DNA of 64,000 nucleotides from Flavobacterium commune (GTDB taxonomy: Bacteria; Bacteroidota; Bacteroidia; Flavobacteriales; Flavobacteriaceae), in assembly GCF_001857965.1 (NCBI RefSeq), contig NZ_CP017774.1:2604001-2668000 (forward strand), given 5' to 3'. Made by a program: the position numbers and the translations under genes. Below are positions 57,891 through 64,000 of the stretch, one piece after another. Every line of letters starts with the position of its first letter. The first letter of the stretch is position 1. The notes beneath the pieces are model-generated. The model saw only the letters and a program-made list of their open reading frames with translations. It searched no databases and was not told where the DNA came from.

Positions 57891-58379
57891 ATGGAAAATT
57901 GGGTTCTCAGAAAAATAGAAAAGAAAGACAATCAATCGATTGCTCAATTAATACGGACGGTTTTCGATGAATTAGATATCCCGAAAGTGGGAACTGCTTA
58001 TGCCGATCCGTGTTTGGATTTGATGTTTGAGGAATATAACAAACCGAAATCAGCTTATTTTGTGGTCGAAAATAATGGAAAAATCATTGGAGGAGCAGGA
58101 TTAGCTCCACTTAAAAATGAAGCCGAAACCATCTGTGAATTGCAAAAGTTTTTTTTTCTTCCCGAAGCTCGCGGTTTGGGAGTTGGAAGCAAAATGATGG
58201 AAATTTGTATGCAGGCGGCAAAGGATTTTGGTTTTGAAAAATGTTACCTCGAAACCATGCCTTTTATGCACGATGCTCAAAAACTGTATAAGAAATTTGG
58301 CTTTGAGTATATTTGCGCGCCCATGGGAAGTACAGGTCATGATTCTTGTCCGGTATGGATGTTGAAAGATTTACATTAA
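57891..58379 (+). CDS. GNAT family N-acetyltransferase
   Basis: A 162-residue acetyltransferase with the acetyl-CoA motif (FFLPEARGLGVGSKMMEICM, about 84-103) and LETMPFMHDAQKLYKKFGF. Substrate unknown. ATG 57891 follows the -7 element at 57858; the open frame upstream to 57825 includes promoter DNA. It is followed by prmC after 38 bp. Confidence 0.87.
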   Translation: MENWVLRKIEKKDNQSIAQLIRTVFDELDIPKVGTAYADPCLDLMFEEYNKPKSAYFVVENNGKIIGGAGLAPLKNEAETICELQKFFFLPEARGLGVGSKMMEICMQAAKDFGFEKCYLETMPFMHDAQKLYKKFGFEYICAPMGSTGHDSCPVWMLKDLH

Positions 58380-58417
58380 AAGCTTGTTGAAAAACAAATT
58401 CTAAACGAATAATATCA

Positions 58418-59317
58418 ATGAAAATAAAGGCTTACAGAACTCAATTTATTCAAGCGCTTTCGATTATTTATGACGAAGGCGAAGCTGAAAGTTTTTTTTA
58501 TTTGATATTAGAAGAAAAAAAGCAATTGAAACGAATTGACTTGGCTTTGCAGCCTGATTTAGAGTTTTCTGAAGAAGAAATTAGGATTTGGAATGCCATT
58601 TTGGAACAACTAAAACTAGAAATTCCAGTTCAGTATTTGTTGGGAAAAACTCATTTTTACGGATTAGAATTTGAAGTCAATGAAAACGTTTTGATTCCGA
58701 GACCGGAAACCGAAGAACTTGTCGAATGGATTATTGGAAGTCAGAAGTTAGAAGTTAGAAGTGAGAAGTCAGAAAGTAAAAAATTGAAGATTTTGGATAT
58801 AGGAACCGGAAGTGGTTGTATTGCAATTTCATTGGCAAAAAATATTCCGAATGCGCAGGTTTTTGCAATTGATGTTTCTGAAAAAGCTTTGGCTACAGCC
58901 CAAAAAAATGCTGAAATGAATCAAACTGAAGTACATTTTATAAAAACTAACATTTTAAATATTAATAATTTACAAGAACTTCCAGCTTCTAACTTCCAGC
59001 TTCCAACTCATTTCGACATCATTGTATCAAATCCGCCCTATGTTCGAAATATAGAAAAACAGGAAATCAAGAAAAATGTTTTGGACAACGAACCGCATTT
59101 GGCTCTTTTTGTAGAAGATGATAATGCCTTAATTTTTTACCGAAAAATAGCCGAATTAGCTCGGAAAAACCTGACTCAAAACGGACAATTATTCTTCGAA
59201 ATCAATCAATATCTTGGAAAAGAAATGATTTCATTACTCGAAAATATGAATTTCAAGAATGTTGAGTTGAGAAAAGATATTTACGGGAATGATAGAATGA
59301 CAAAGGCTAGTGTTTAG
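58418..59317 (+). CDS. prmC: Peptide chain release factor glutamine methyltransferase
   Basis: A 299-residue PrmC/HemK that methylates the GGQ glutamine of release factors. Helical N-terminal domain (about 1-75), QYLLGKTHFYGLEF and IPRPETEELVEW (about 88-108), SAM motif LDIGTGSGCIA (about 126-136) and the catalytic NPPY (about 206-209). Residues about 107-121 (GSQKLEVRSEKSESK) and 189-197 (LPASNFQLP) are encoded by 7-bp tandem repeats and look inserted in linkers around the SAM core. Confidence 0.93.
   Translation: MKIKAYRTQFIQALSIIYDEGEAESFFYLILEEKKQLKRIDLALQPDLEFSEEEIRIWNAILEQLKLEIPVQYLLGKTHFYGLEFEVNENVLIPRPETEELVEWIIGSQKLEVRSEKSESKKLKILDIGTGSGCIAISLAKNIPNAQVFAIDVSEKALATAQKNAEMNQTEVHFIKTNILNINNLQELPASNFQLPTHFDIIVSNPPYVRNIEKQEIKKNVLDNEPHLALFVEDDNALIFYRKIAELARKNLTQNGQLFFEINQYLGKEMISLLENMNFKNVELRKDIYGNDRMTKASV
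58737..58771 (+). repeat. Five GAAGTNA tandem units inside prmC
   Basis: Five contiguous 7-bp units (GAAGTCA, GAAGTTA, GAAGTTA, GAAGTGA, GAAGTCA) followed by a GAAAGTA variant. The unit length is not a multiple of three, so changes in unit number would shift the frame. Confidence 0.9.
58979..59006 (-). repeat. Four inverted units of the same 7-bp repeat inside prmC
   Basis: CTTCCAG, CTTCTAA, CTTCCAG, CTTCCAA on the plus strand, i.e. GAAG-containing 7-mers on the minus strand, opposite to the array at 58737-58771. Confidence 0.85.
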
Positions 59318-59373
59318 TAGGTAGTTTTTGTATTTGTTTGTGCGATTTTAGGTGGTCTCTTTTTTTTGTTTTC

Positions 59374-59481
59374 AACGGATAAAAATCCGTTTCTACAATA
59401 TGCTTCGTTCCTACGGAACTATCAAATTACATATTAGAGCCATGGGCTCGGATTATTTTGTAAGGCTGGACTTTAGTCCAG
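59374..59481. repeat. Chain of four short-loop hairpins
   Basis: AACGGAT-AAAA-ATCCGTT (59374-59391), GTTCC-TAC-GGAAC (59407-59419), GAGCC-ATG-GGCTC (59437-59449), CTGGAC-TTTA-GTCCAG (59466-59481). Same design as 45976-46075 with different stems. It lies between convergent prmC and the permease gene. Confidence 0.85.
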
Positions 59482-59496
59482 TTTAACTGATGAAAA

Positions 59497-60738
59497 TTAC
59501 TCATAACGCAGCGCCTCAATAGGATCTAGTTTTGCGGCTTTAATGGCTGGATACAATCCAGAAACAATAGCCACAATAAAACTGGTCAAGAAAGCAGCCA
59601 TGATAGCTTCCCACGGAATAACGAAAGCAAAACTTAAGGCAGTCGCAATTCCGTAGCCGATTAAGATTCCGAAAATAATTCCGGCTAATCCACCCAATTG
59701 CCCTATAAGTAAAGTTTCTATGAAAAACTGAACTGCAACTGTAGAGCGTTTGGCTCCCAATGCTTTTCGAACACCGATTTCGCGAGTGCGTTCAGTAACC
59801 GAAACAATCATAATATTCATCAAAGCAATTGAAGAACCAAGAATTGTAATAATACCGATAACCCAGGATGCCCATCCTAAATATTGCGTAATGCTTAGGA
59901 TTCGATTAATCAAATCATCACTTCGAACTACGCCGAAATTATTGTCTTTTATGGGACTTAATTTTCGAATGCTGCGCATGGTGCTGATAGCATTGTCAGT
60001 GGCCTGATCAAGAAATTCTTTATTGTTGACCATGACACTCAGGCTGTAATTGATATTAGGAGCTGTAAAAAGCGAGCGAGCCACCTGAATAGGAATTAAA
60101 ACTCTTAAATCCTGGCTGTTGCCAAAAGTGGAGCCTTTCTCTTTTAAAACACCAATCACTTTGAATTTTGCACCGCGAATTGAAATGGTTTTGTTGATAG
60201 GGTTGACGTCTTTCAGTAATCCTTTTTCAAAATCAGATCCTACTACACAAACATAATTATTATTGCTGATGTCGAAATTATTGAAATTACGCCCTGAACT
60301 GGTTTCTAATCCGGAATTAGTAACAAAATATTCATCAACACCCAGAATAGAAATTTCAGGGTCGGTTTTTTCAGCTTCAAATTTTACTTCGACAGTTGAA
60401 GTGGCTTTGAAAGACAGTGAGGTTTGCGAAAGCGGAAAATTGTATTTGTTCTTAAAAGCTACTGCTTCAGGATAAGAAATAATGGGGTTGATGATTTCCC
60501 GTTCTTCGCCACCGTGTCTTTTTATGGTGTTTTCGTAGCGGTTAATGTTGAAGGTGTTGGCGCCCATTGAAGCAAAATCAGAAGAAATCGTGTTTTCTAA
60601 TGCCGAAACCACCGTTAAAATTCCCACTAATGCCGTGATGCCAATAGCAATAATTAATATCGTGAGGGTGGTTCGTAGGATTTGGGTTTTGATAGAGCCA
60701 AAAGCTATTCTTATATTTTCCTTTAATAGATTGCGCAT
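59497..60738 (-). CDS. MacB/FtsX-type ABC transporter permease
   Basis: A 413-residue permease: N-terminal membrane helix (about 18-42), a periplasmic MacB_PCD domain (about 45-250) and three C-terminal helices (about 290-400) containing SVTERTREIGVRKALGAKR, the typical FtsX-domain motif. MacB-type complexes move lipoproteins, peptides or drugs across or out of the membrane. No ATPase gene is adjacent within the window, so the partner is encoded elsewhere. Confidence 0.9.
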   Translation of the reverse strand: MRNLLKENIRIAFGSIKTQILRTTLTILIIAIGITALVGILTVVSALENTISSDFASMGANTFNINRYENTIKRHGGEEREIINPIISYPEAVAFKNKYNFPLSQTSLSFKATSTVEVKFEAEKTDPEISILGVDEYFVTNSGLETSSGRNFNNFDISNNNYVCVVGSDFEKGLLKDVNPINKTISIRGAKFKVIGVLKEKGSTFGNSQDLRVLIPIQVARSLFTAPNINYSLSVMVNNKEFLDQATDNAISTMRSIRKLSPIKDNNFGVVRSDDLINRILSITQYLGWASWVIGIITILGSSIALMNIMIVSVTERTREIGVRKALGAKRSTVAVQFFIETLLIGQLGGLAGIIFGILIGYGIATALSFAFVIPWEAIMAAFLTSFIVAIVSGLYPAIKAAKLDPIEALRYE

Positions 60739-60830
60739 TGTAGTAGTTTGCTACGAAAATACAATTTTTGAGAGAAGTTTGTTTTCAAGGCAAGTTATTT
60801 ATTTTAAAAATAAGATATTTGCAGCCAAAA

Positions 60831-60909
60831 TAGAAGTTAGAGGTTAGAAATTAGAAGTAGAAGTGCTGAAAGATTCTAACCTCTAACCTCTAACCTCTAA
60901 TTTCTAAAT
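60831..60909. repeat. 7-bp repeat arrays in inverted orientation before hisS
   Basis: Left: TAGAAGT, TAGAGGT, TAGAAAT, TAGAAGT (60831-60858). Right: three TCTAACC units, TCTAATT and TCTAAAT (60875-60909). The arms can pair into a large hairpin ending just before the hisS ATG. Related to the arrays inside prmC. Confidence 0.85.
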
Positions 60910-60916
60910 TTTAAAA

Positions 60917-62287
60917 ATGGCATCAAAACCAAGTATTCCTAAAGGAACAAGAGATTTTTCACCTGCTGAGGTGGCTAAACGTCAATATATTATTCAGACT
61001 ATAAAAAGTAATTTTGAAAAATTTGGTTTCCAACCGATAGAAACCCCTTCGTTTGAAAATTCAGAAACCCTGATGGGGAAATATGGAGAAGAAGGCGATC
61101 GATTGATTTTTAAAATATTGAATTCCGGAGATTATTTGGCGAAAGCCAATGCTGCTTATTTAGAAAATAAAGACAGCGTAAAGTTAACTTCAAGTATTTC
61201 TGAAAAAGCTTTGCGTTATGATTTGACGGTGCCTTTTGCAAGATATGTGGTGCAACATCAAAACGAAATTGAATTTCCTTTTAAAAGATACCAAATCCAA
61301 CCGGTTTGGCGTGCCGACAGACCGCAAAAAGGACGTTTTAGAGAATTTTTTCAATGTGATGCCGATGTGGTAGGTTCAAAATCATTGTGGCAGGAAGTGG
61401 AATTGGTACAATTATATGATACAGTTTTCACTACTTTAGGTTTAAACGGAGTGACAGTTAAAATCAATAACCGAAAAATATTATCTGGAATTGCTGAGGT
61501 AATTGGTGCTTCGGATAAATTAATCGATTTTACGGTGGCTCTAGATAAGTTGGATAAAATTGGCGAAGACGGTGTAAAAAAGGAAATGATTGAAAAAGGA
61601 ATTTCTGAGGAGGCAATTGTAAAAGTGCAGCCTTTGTTTAATTTTACCGGAAGTATTTCTGAAAAAATCGAAAAATTATCACAGCTTTTAGCCGCTTCGG
61701 AAGAAGGAATGAAAGGAGTGGAGGAGTTGCGTTTTATTTGTGACAACGTGACTAAATTAGGCTTGACAACTGCCATTTTAGATTTGGATGTGACTTTGGC
61801 ACGTGGTTTAAATTATTATACAGGAGCTATTTTTGAAGTAGCTGCGCCAAAAGGAGTTGCTATGGGTTCTATTGGTGGCGGTGGTAGGTACGATGATTTG
61901 ACTGGAATTTTCGGTTTAAAAAACATGAGTGGTGTGGGAATCTCTTTTGGTTTGGATCGTATTTATTTGGTAATTGAGGAATTAGGATTGTTTCCGGAAA
62001 CCGTTACGGCAAGTTCAAAGGCTTTGTTTGTGAATTATGGAGATGCTGAAGCTTTTTATGCTTTACAAGCCATTAAAAAATTAAGAGCTTCAGGTATAAA
62101 AGTAGAGTTGTATCCTGATAAAGCTAAGGTGGCCAAACAATTTCAGCATGCTGATAAACGCAATATTCCTTTTGCAGTAATTGTAGGAGGAGAAGAAATG
62201 AGTTCGAATACTTTTTCGCTTAAGAATTTGGTTTCTGGAGAGCAAATAACGATGGATTTTGAATCGTTAAAGAATGCTTTGATTTAA
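60917..62287 (+). CDS. hisS: Histidyl-tRNA synthetase
   Basis: A 456-residue class II aminoacyl-tRNA synthetase. Visible are motif 1 region ([16 protein letters not shown]), motif 2 ([14 protein letters not shown]), the histidine-specific [13 protein letters not shown], and motif 3 ([10 protein letters not shown]), followed by a C-terminal anticodon-binding domain (about 365-456). The 5' region contains the inverted 7-bp repeats; a GATATTTG at 60814-60821 is a near match to the -7 element. Confidence 0.96.
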   Translation: MASKPSIPKGTRDFSPAEVAKRQYIIQTIKSNFEKFGFQPIETPSFENSETLMGKYGEEGDRLIFKILNSGDYLAKANAAYLENKDSVKLTSSISEKALRYDLTVPFARYVVQHQNEIEFPFKRYQIQPVWRADRPQKGRFREFFQCDADVVGSKSLWQEVELVQLYDTVFTTLGLNGVTVKINNRKILSGIAEVIGASDKLIDFTVALDKLDKIGEDGVKKEMIEKGISEEAIVKVQPLFNFTGSISEKIEKLSQLLAASEEGMKGVEELRFICDNVTKLGLTTAILDLDVTLARGLNYYTGAIFEVAAPKGVAMGSIGGGGRYDDLTGIFGLKNMSGVGISFGLDRIYLVIEELGLFPETVTASSKALFVNYGDAEAFYALQAIKKLRASGIKVELYPDKAKVAKQFQHADKRNIPFAVIVGGEEMSSNTFSLKNLVSGEQITMDFESLKNALI

Positions 62288-62306
62288 TTCAGAAATGTAT
62301 AAACAC

Positions 62307-62341
62307 AAAAAAAGCTTTGTCGGTTTGACAAAGCTTTTTTT
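62307..62341 (+). terminator. Terminator of hisS
   Basis: A perfect 15-bp stem (62307-62321 with 62327-62341; core GCTTTGTC) with loop GGTTT and T-run. Confidence 0.95.
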
Positions 62342-62562
62342 AGTATAAGTAATCGCGAATTAATAATTGTTTTGAAATCAACTGTAATTTTTAAACTTGT
62401 TTTAGTCAAAAATCAGAGATTGATTAGAACCTAGTAACAAACATATAGAATCTATTTGAAATATGTCTTAAAAATTTATTAAAATTTTAATTTTAACATT
62501 AAAAAAAATTAAATTAAGAAAAAACAGGGTGGAAAAATAGTTATAAGAGAAAAGGGTGACAA

Positions 62563-62597
62563 TTTGGCATTTGGATTGCTTTGGCAGTACTTTTGCT
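62563..62597 (+). promoter_or_regulatory. grpE promoter: two tandem sigma-54-like elements
   Basis: Two adjoining 17-mers, TTGGCATTTGGATTGCT (62564-62580) and TTGGCAGTACTTTTGCT (62581-62597). Each has GG-N10-GC spacing and TTGGCA/TTGC cores, the sigma-54 -24/-12 pattern. The second also contains TACTTTTG (62588-62595), a housekeeping -7 element with TTTG 21 bp upstream (62563-62566). Confidence 0.65.
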
Positions 62598-62617
62598 ATC
62601 CAAAGGAAAGTGTAAAA

Positions 62618-63199
62618 ATGAAGAAGTTTAAAAATATATTTAAAAATAAGGGAAATATGAGTACTGAGAATACAGAGATCGATAAAGAAATGGATGAGGC
62701 AACAGTAGAAAATACGGCAAGCCAAGAGCAGGCAGTTGCTGAGGAGTTAAGTGTTGAAGAGCAATTGGCAAAAGACTTAGCGGATGAAAAAGACAAACAT
62801 TTACGATTATTTGCTGAATTTGAAAACTATAAAAGAAGAACTTCAAAAGAACGTATTGAATTGTTTAAAACGGCCAATCAGGAAGTTTTATTAGCAATGT
62901 TACCTGTTTTGGATGATTTTGACCGTGCTTTAGTTGAAATTGCAAAATCAGGAGATGAAACTTTAACCAAAGGAGTAGAGTTGATTCATGAGAAATTAAA
63001 AAGTACTTTGTCTTCTAAGGGATTAGAGTTAGTTGATGTGAAAGTTGGAGATGCTTTTAATGCAGATTTTGCAGAAGCAATTACACAAATTCCTGCTCCA
63101 TCACCTAAATTAAAAGGTAAAATAGTAGATGTTCTTGAAAAAGGATACAAACTGGGAGATAAAATTATTCGTTACCCAAAAGTAGTTATTGGGCAGTAA
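62618..63199 (+). CDS. grpE: Nucleotide exchange factor GrpE
   Basis: A 193-residue GrpE, the co-chaperone that releases ADP from DnaK. An acidic, disordered N-terminus is followed by a long coiled coil (about 45-100; HLRLFAEFENYKRRTSKERIEL) and the beta domain (LPVLDDFDRAL; GYKLGDKIIRYPKVVIG). ATG 62618 is chosen as the first start after the promoter; ATG 62657 (MSTENTEIDKE) is an equally plausible alternative. dnaJ starts 46 bp downstream. Confidence 0.93.
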   Translation: MKKFKNIFKNKGNMSTENTEIDKEMDEATVENTASQEQAVAEELSVEEQLAKDLADEKDKHLRLFAEFENYKRRTSKERIELFKTANQEVLLAMLPVLDDFDRALVEIAKSGDETLTKGVELIHEKLKSTLSSKGLELVDVKVGDAFNADFAEAITQIPAPSPKLKGKIVDVLEKGYKLGDKIIRYPKVVIGQ

Positions 63200-63245
63200 A
63201 TTTGGGTAGAAATGCATTGCAATGCGTTTTAAAAAATAAATACAA

Positions 63246-64000
63246 ATGAAAAAAGATTTTTACGACATATTAGGTGTTTCTAAAAATGCTGATGCTGCGG
63301 CGATAAAGAAAGCCTACAGAAAAAAAGCTATTGAGTTTCACCCTGACAAAAATCCTGGAGACAAATCGGCAGAAGAAAAGTTCAAAGAAGCGGCAGAAGC
63401 TTATGAAGTTTTAGGTGATCCTGACAAAAAAGCAAAGTATGACCAATTTGGACACCAAGCTTTTGATGGTTCTGGTGGTTTTGGCGGAGGTCATCACATG
63501 AACATGGATGATATTTTCAGTCAGTTTGGTGATATCTTTGGAGGTGGTTTCGGTGGATTTGGCGGAGGCGGAAGCCGAGGCGGAGTTCGTCGTGCTAAAG
63601 GAAGCAATTTGCGTATCAAAGTAAAACTGACTTTGGAAGAAATTGCTAATGGTGTTGAGAAAAAAGTAAAGGTAAAACGTAAAGTTCAGGCTCCTGGAGT
63701 TACTTACAAAACTTGTTCTACTTGTAATGGTCAGGGACAGGTAATGCGAGTGACTAATACTATTTTAGGTAGAATGCAATCAGCGACAACTTGTCCTGCT
63801 TGTGGTGGATCTGGTCAAATTTTAGATAAAAAACCATCTAACGCTGATGCGCAAGGAATGATTGTAGAAGACGAAACGGTTTCTATTAAAATTCCAGCAG
63901 GTGTTGTTGATGGTATGCAATTAAAAGTTTCTAACAAAGGAAATGATGCTCCGGGGAATAGTATTCCGGGTGATTTAATTGTGGCTATCGAAGAGTTAGA
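63246..64000 (+). CDS. dnaJ: Chaperone DnaJ, 5' part
   Basis: The frame runs off the right edge; about 251 residues are visible. The J domain (1-70) has HPD ([16 protein letters not shown]), followed by a Gly/Phe-rich linker (about 75-118, [12 protein letters not shown]) and the start of the substrate-binding region. Only two CxxCxGxG motifs are seen (CSTCNGQG and CPACGGSG) where classical DnaJ has four, so one zinc site is expected. It stimulates DnaK ATPase. In an operon with grpE. Confidence 0.95.
   Translation, partial: MKKDFYDILGVSKNADAAAIKKAYRKKAIEFHPDKNPGDKSAEEKFKEAAEAYEVLGDPDKKAKYDQFGHQAFDGSGGFGGGHHMNMDDIFSQFGDIFGGGFGGFGGGGSRGGVRRAKGSNLRIKVKLTLEEIANGVEKKVKVKRKVQAPGVTYKTCSTCNGQGQVMRVTNTILGRMQSATTCPACGGSGQILDKKPSNADAQGMIVEDETVSIKIPAGVVDGMQLKVSNKGNDAPGNSIPGDLIVAIEEL

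Larger units (their letters stand above)
62288..62617. other. Gene-free stretch between hisS and grpE
   Basis: It contains the hisS terminator (62307-62341), about 210 bp of very AT-rich DNA with no recognised feature, and the grpE promoter region (62563-62597). Confidence 0.7.

Noticed and set aside
58737..60909. CRISPR array
   Set aside because: The repeats are 7-bp contiguous units without spacers and with no cas genes nearby.

Overview
The window looks like ordinary core chromosome of a low-GC Bacteroidota, most likely a Flavobacterium or close relative. Evidence: the Flavobacteriia-type protein set (DUF2851, the 75-residue PspC-like protein, DUF2279, RpoB of 1270 and RpoC of 1435 residues), near absence of Shine-Dalgarno sequences, and repeated matches to the Bacteroidota promoter -7 element TAnnTTTG. 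No plasmid, prophage, IS, CRISPR or rRNA signature was seen.

Layout. 1-5705: the end of a DnaQ-like exonuclease, DUF2851, a PspC-like protein, an APC permease, a helix-hairpin-helix protein and an acyl-CoA dehydrogenase. 5805-20756: the conserved information-processing block rpsU, xerC, hpf, tRNA-Thr/Tyr/Thr, tuf, tRNA-Trp, secE, nusG, rplK-rplA-rplJ-rplL, rpoB, rpoC, with hairpins between rplL/rpoB and rpoB/rpoC. 20848-35955: DUF3467, a small exported protein, prfC, a SurA-like isomerase, a MoxR ATPase, two unrelated-type aconitases side by side, a LysM-NlpC/P60 hydrolase, a lactonase-fold protein and an HtrA protease. 36091-40135: dapF, an acetyltransferase, mltG, DUF2279 and a lysozyme-like protein. 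40368-45845 (minus): methylmalonyl-CoA mutase subunits with a TonB-C protein wedged between them, then an FtsB/DivIC-like protein and uridine kinase. 45846-47367: a repeat-rich accessory island holding one unknown membrane protein. 47368-64000: a 2,4-dienoyl-CoA-reductase-like SDR, a cation/H+ antiporter, an aminotransferase, the dnaA operon (dnaA, LMW-PTP, RsmI-like), thioesterase, YigZ, HAD, ribD, a GNAT, prmC, a MacB-like permease, hisS, grpE and the start of dnaJ.

The most unusual signals are outside ordinary genes. (1) rpsU has a near-perfect Shine-Dalgarno in a genome that otherwise lacks them, as expected for bS21 autoregulation. (2) Two back-to-back 17-bp sigma-54-like elements, each GG-N10-GC, precede grpE-dnaJ. 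(3) Several intergenic regions are strings of short palindromes with tiny loops and different stem sequences (45976-46075, 47242-47342, 59374-59481). (4) A 7-bp tandem repeat of the kind found upstream of hisS occurs inside prmC in two opposite orientations flanking the SAM-binding core. (5) A TonB-C protein sits inside the methylmalonyl-CoA mutase operon. I do not see a convincing undescribed multi-gene system; the hairpin-chain repeats and the repeats that enter coding sequence are the best candidates for something poorly described. All family assignments come from reading the sequence and memory of families; no database search was run.
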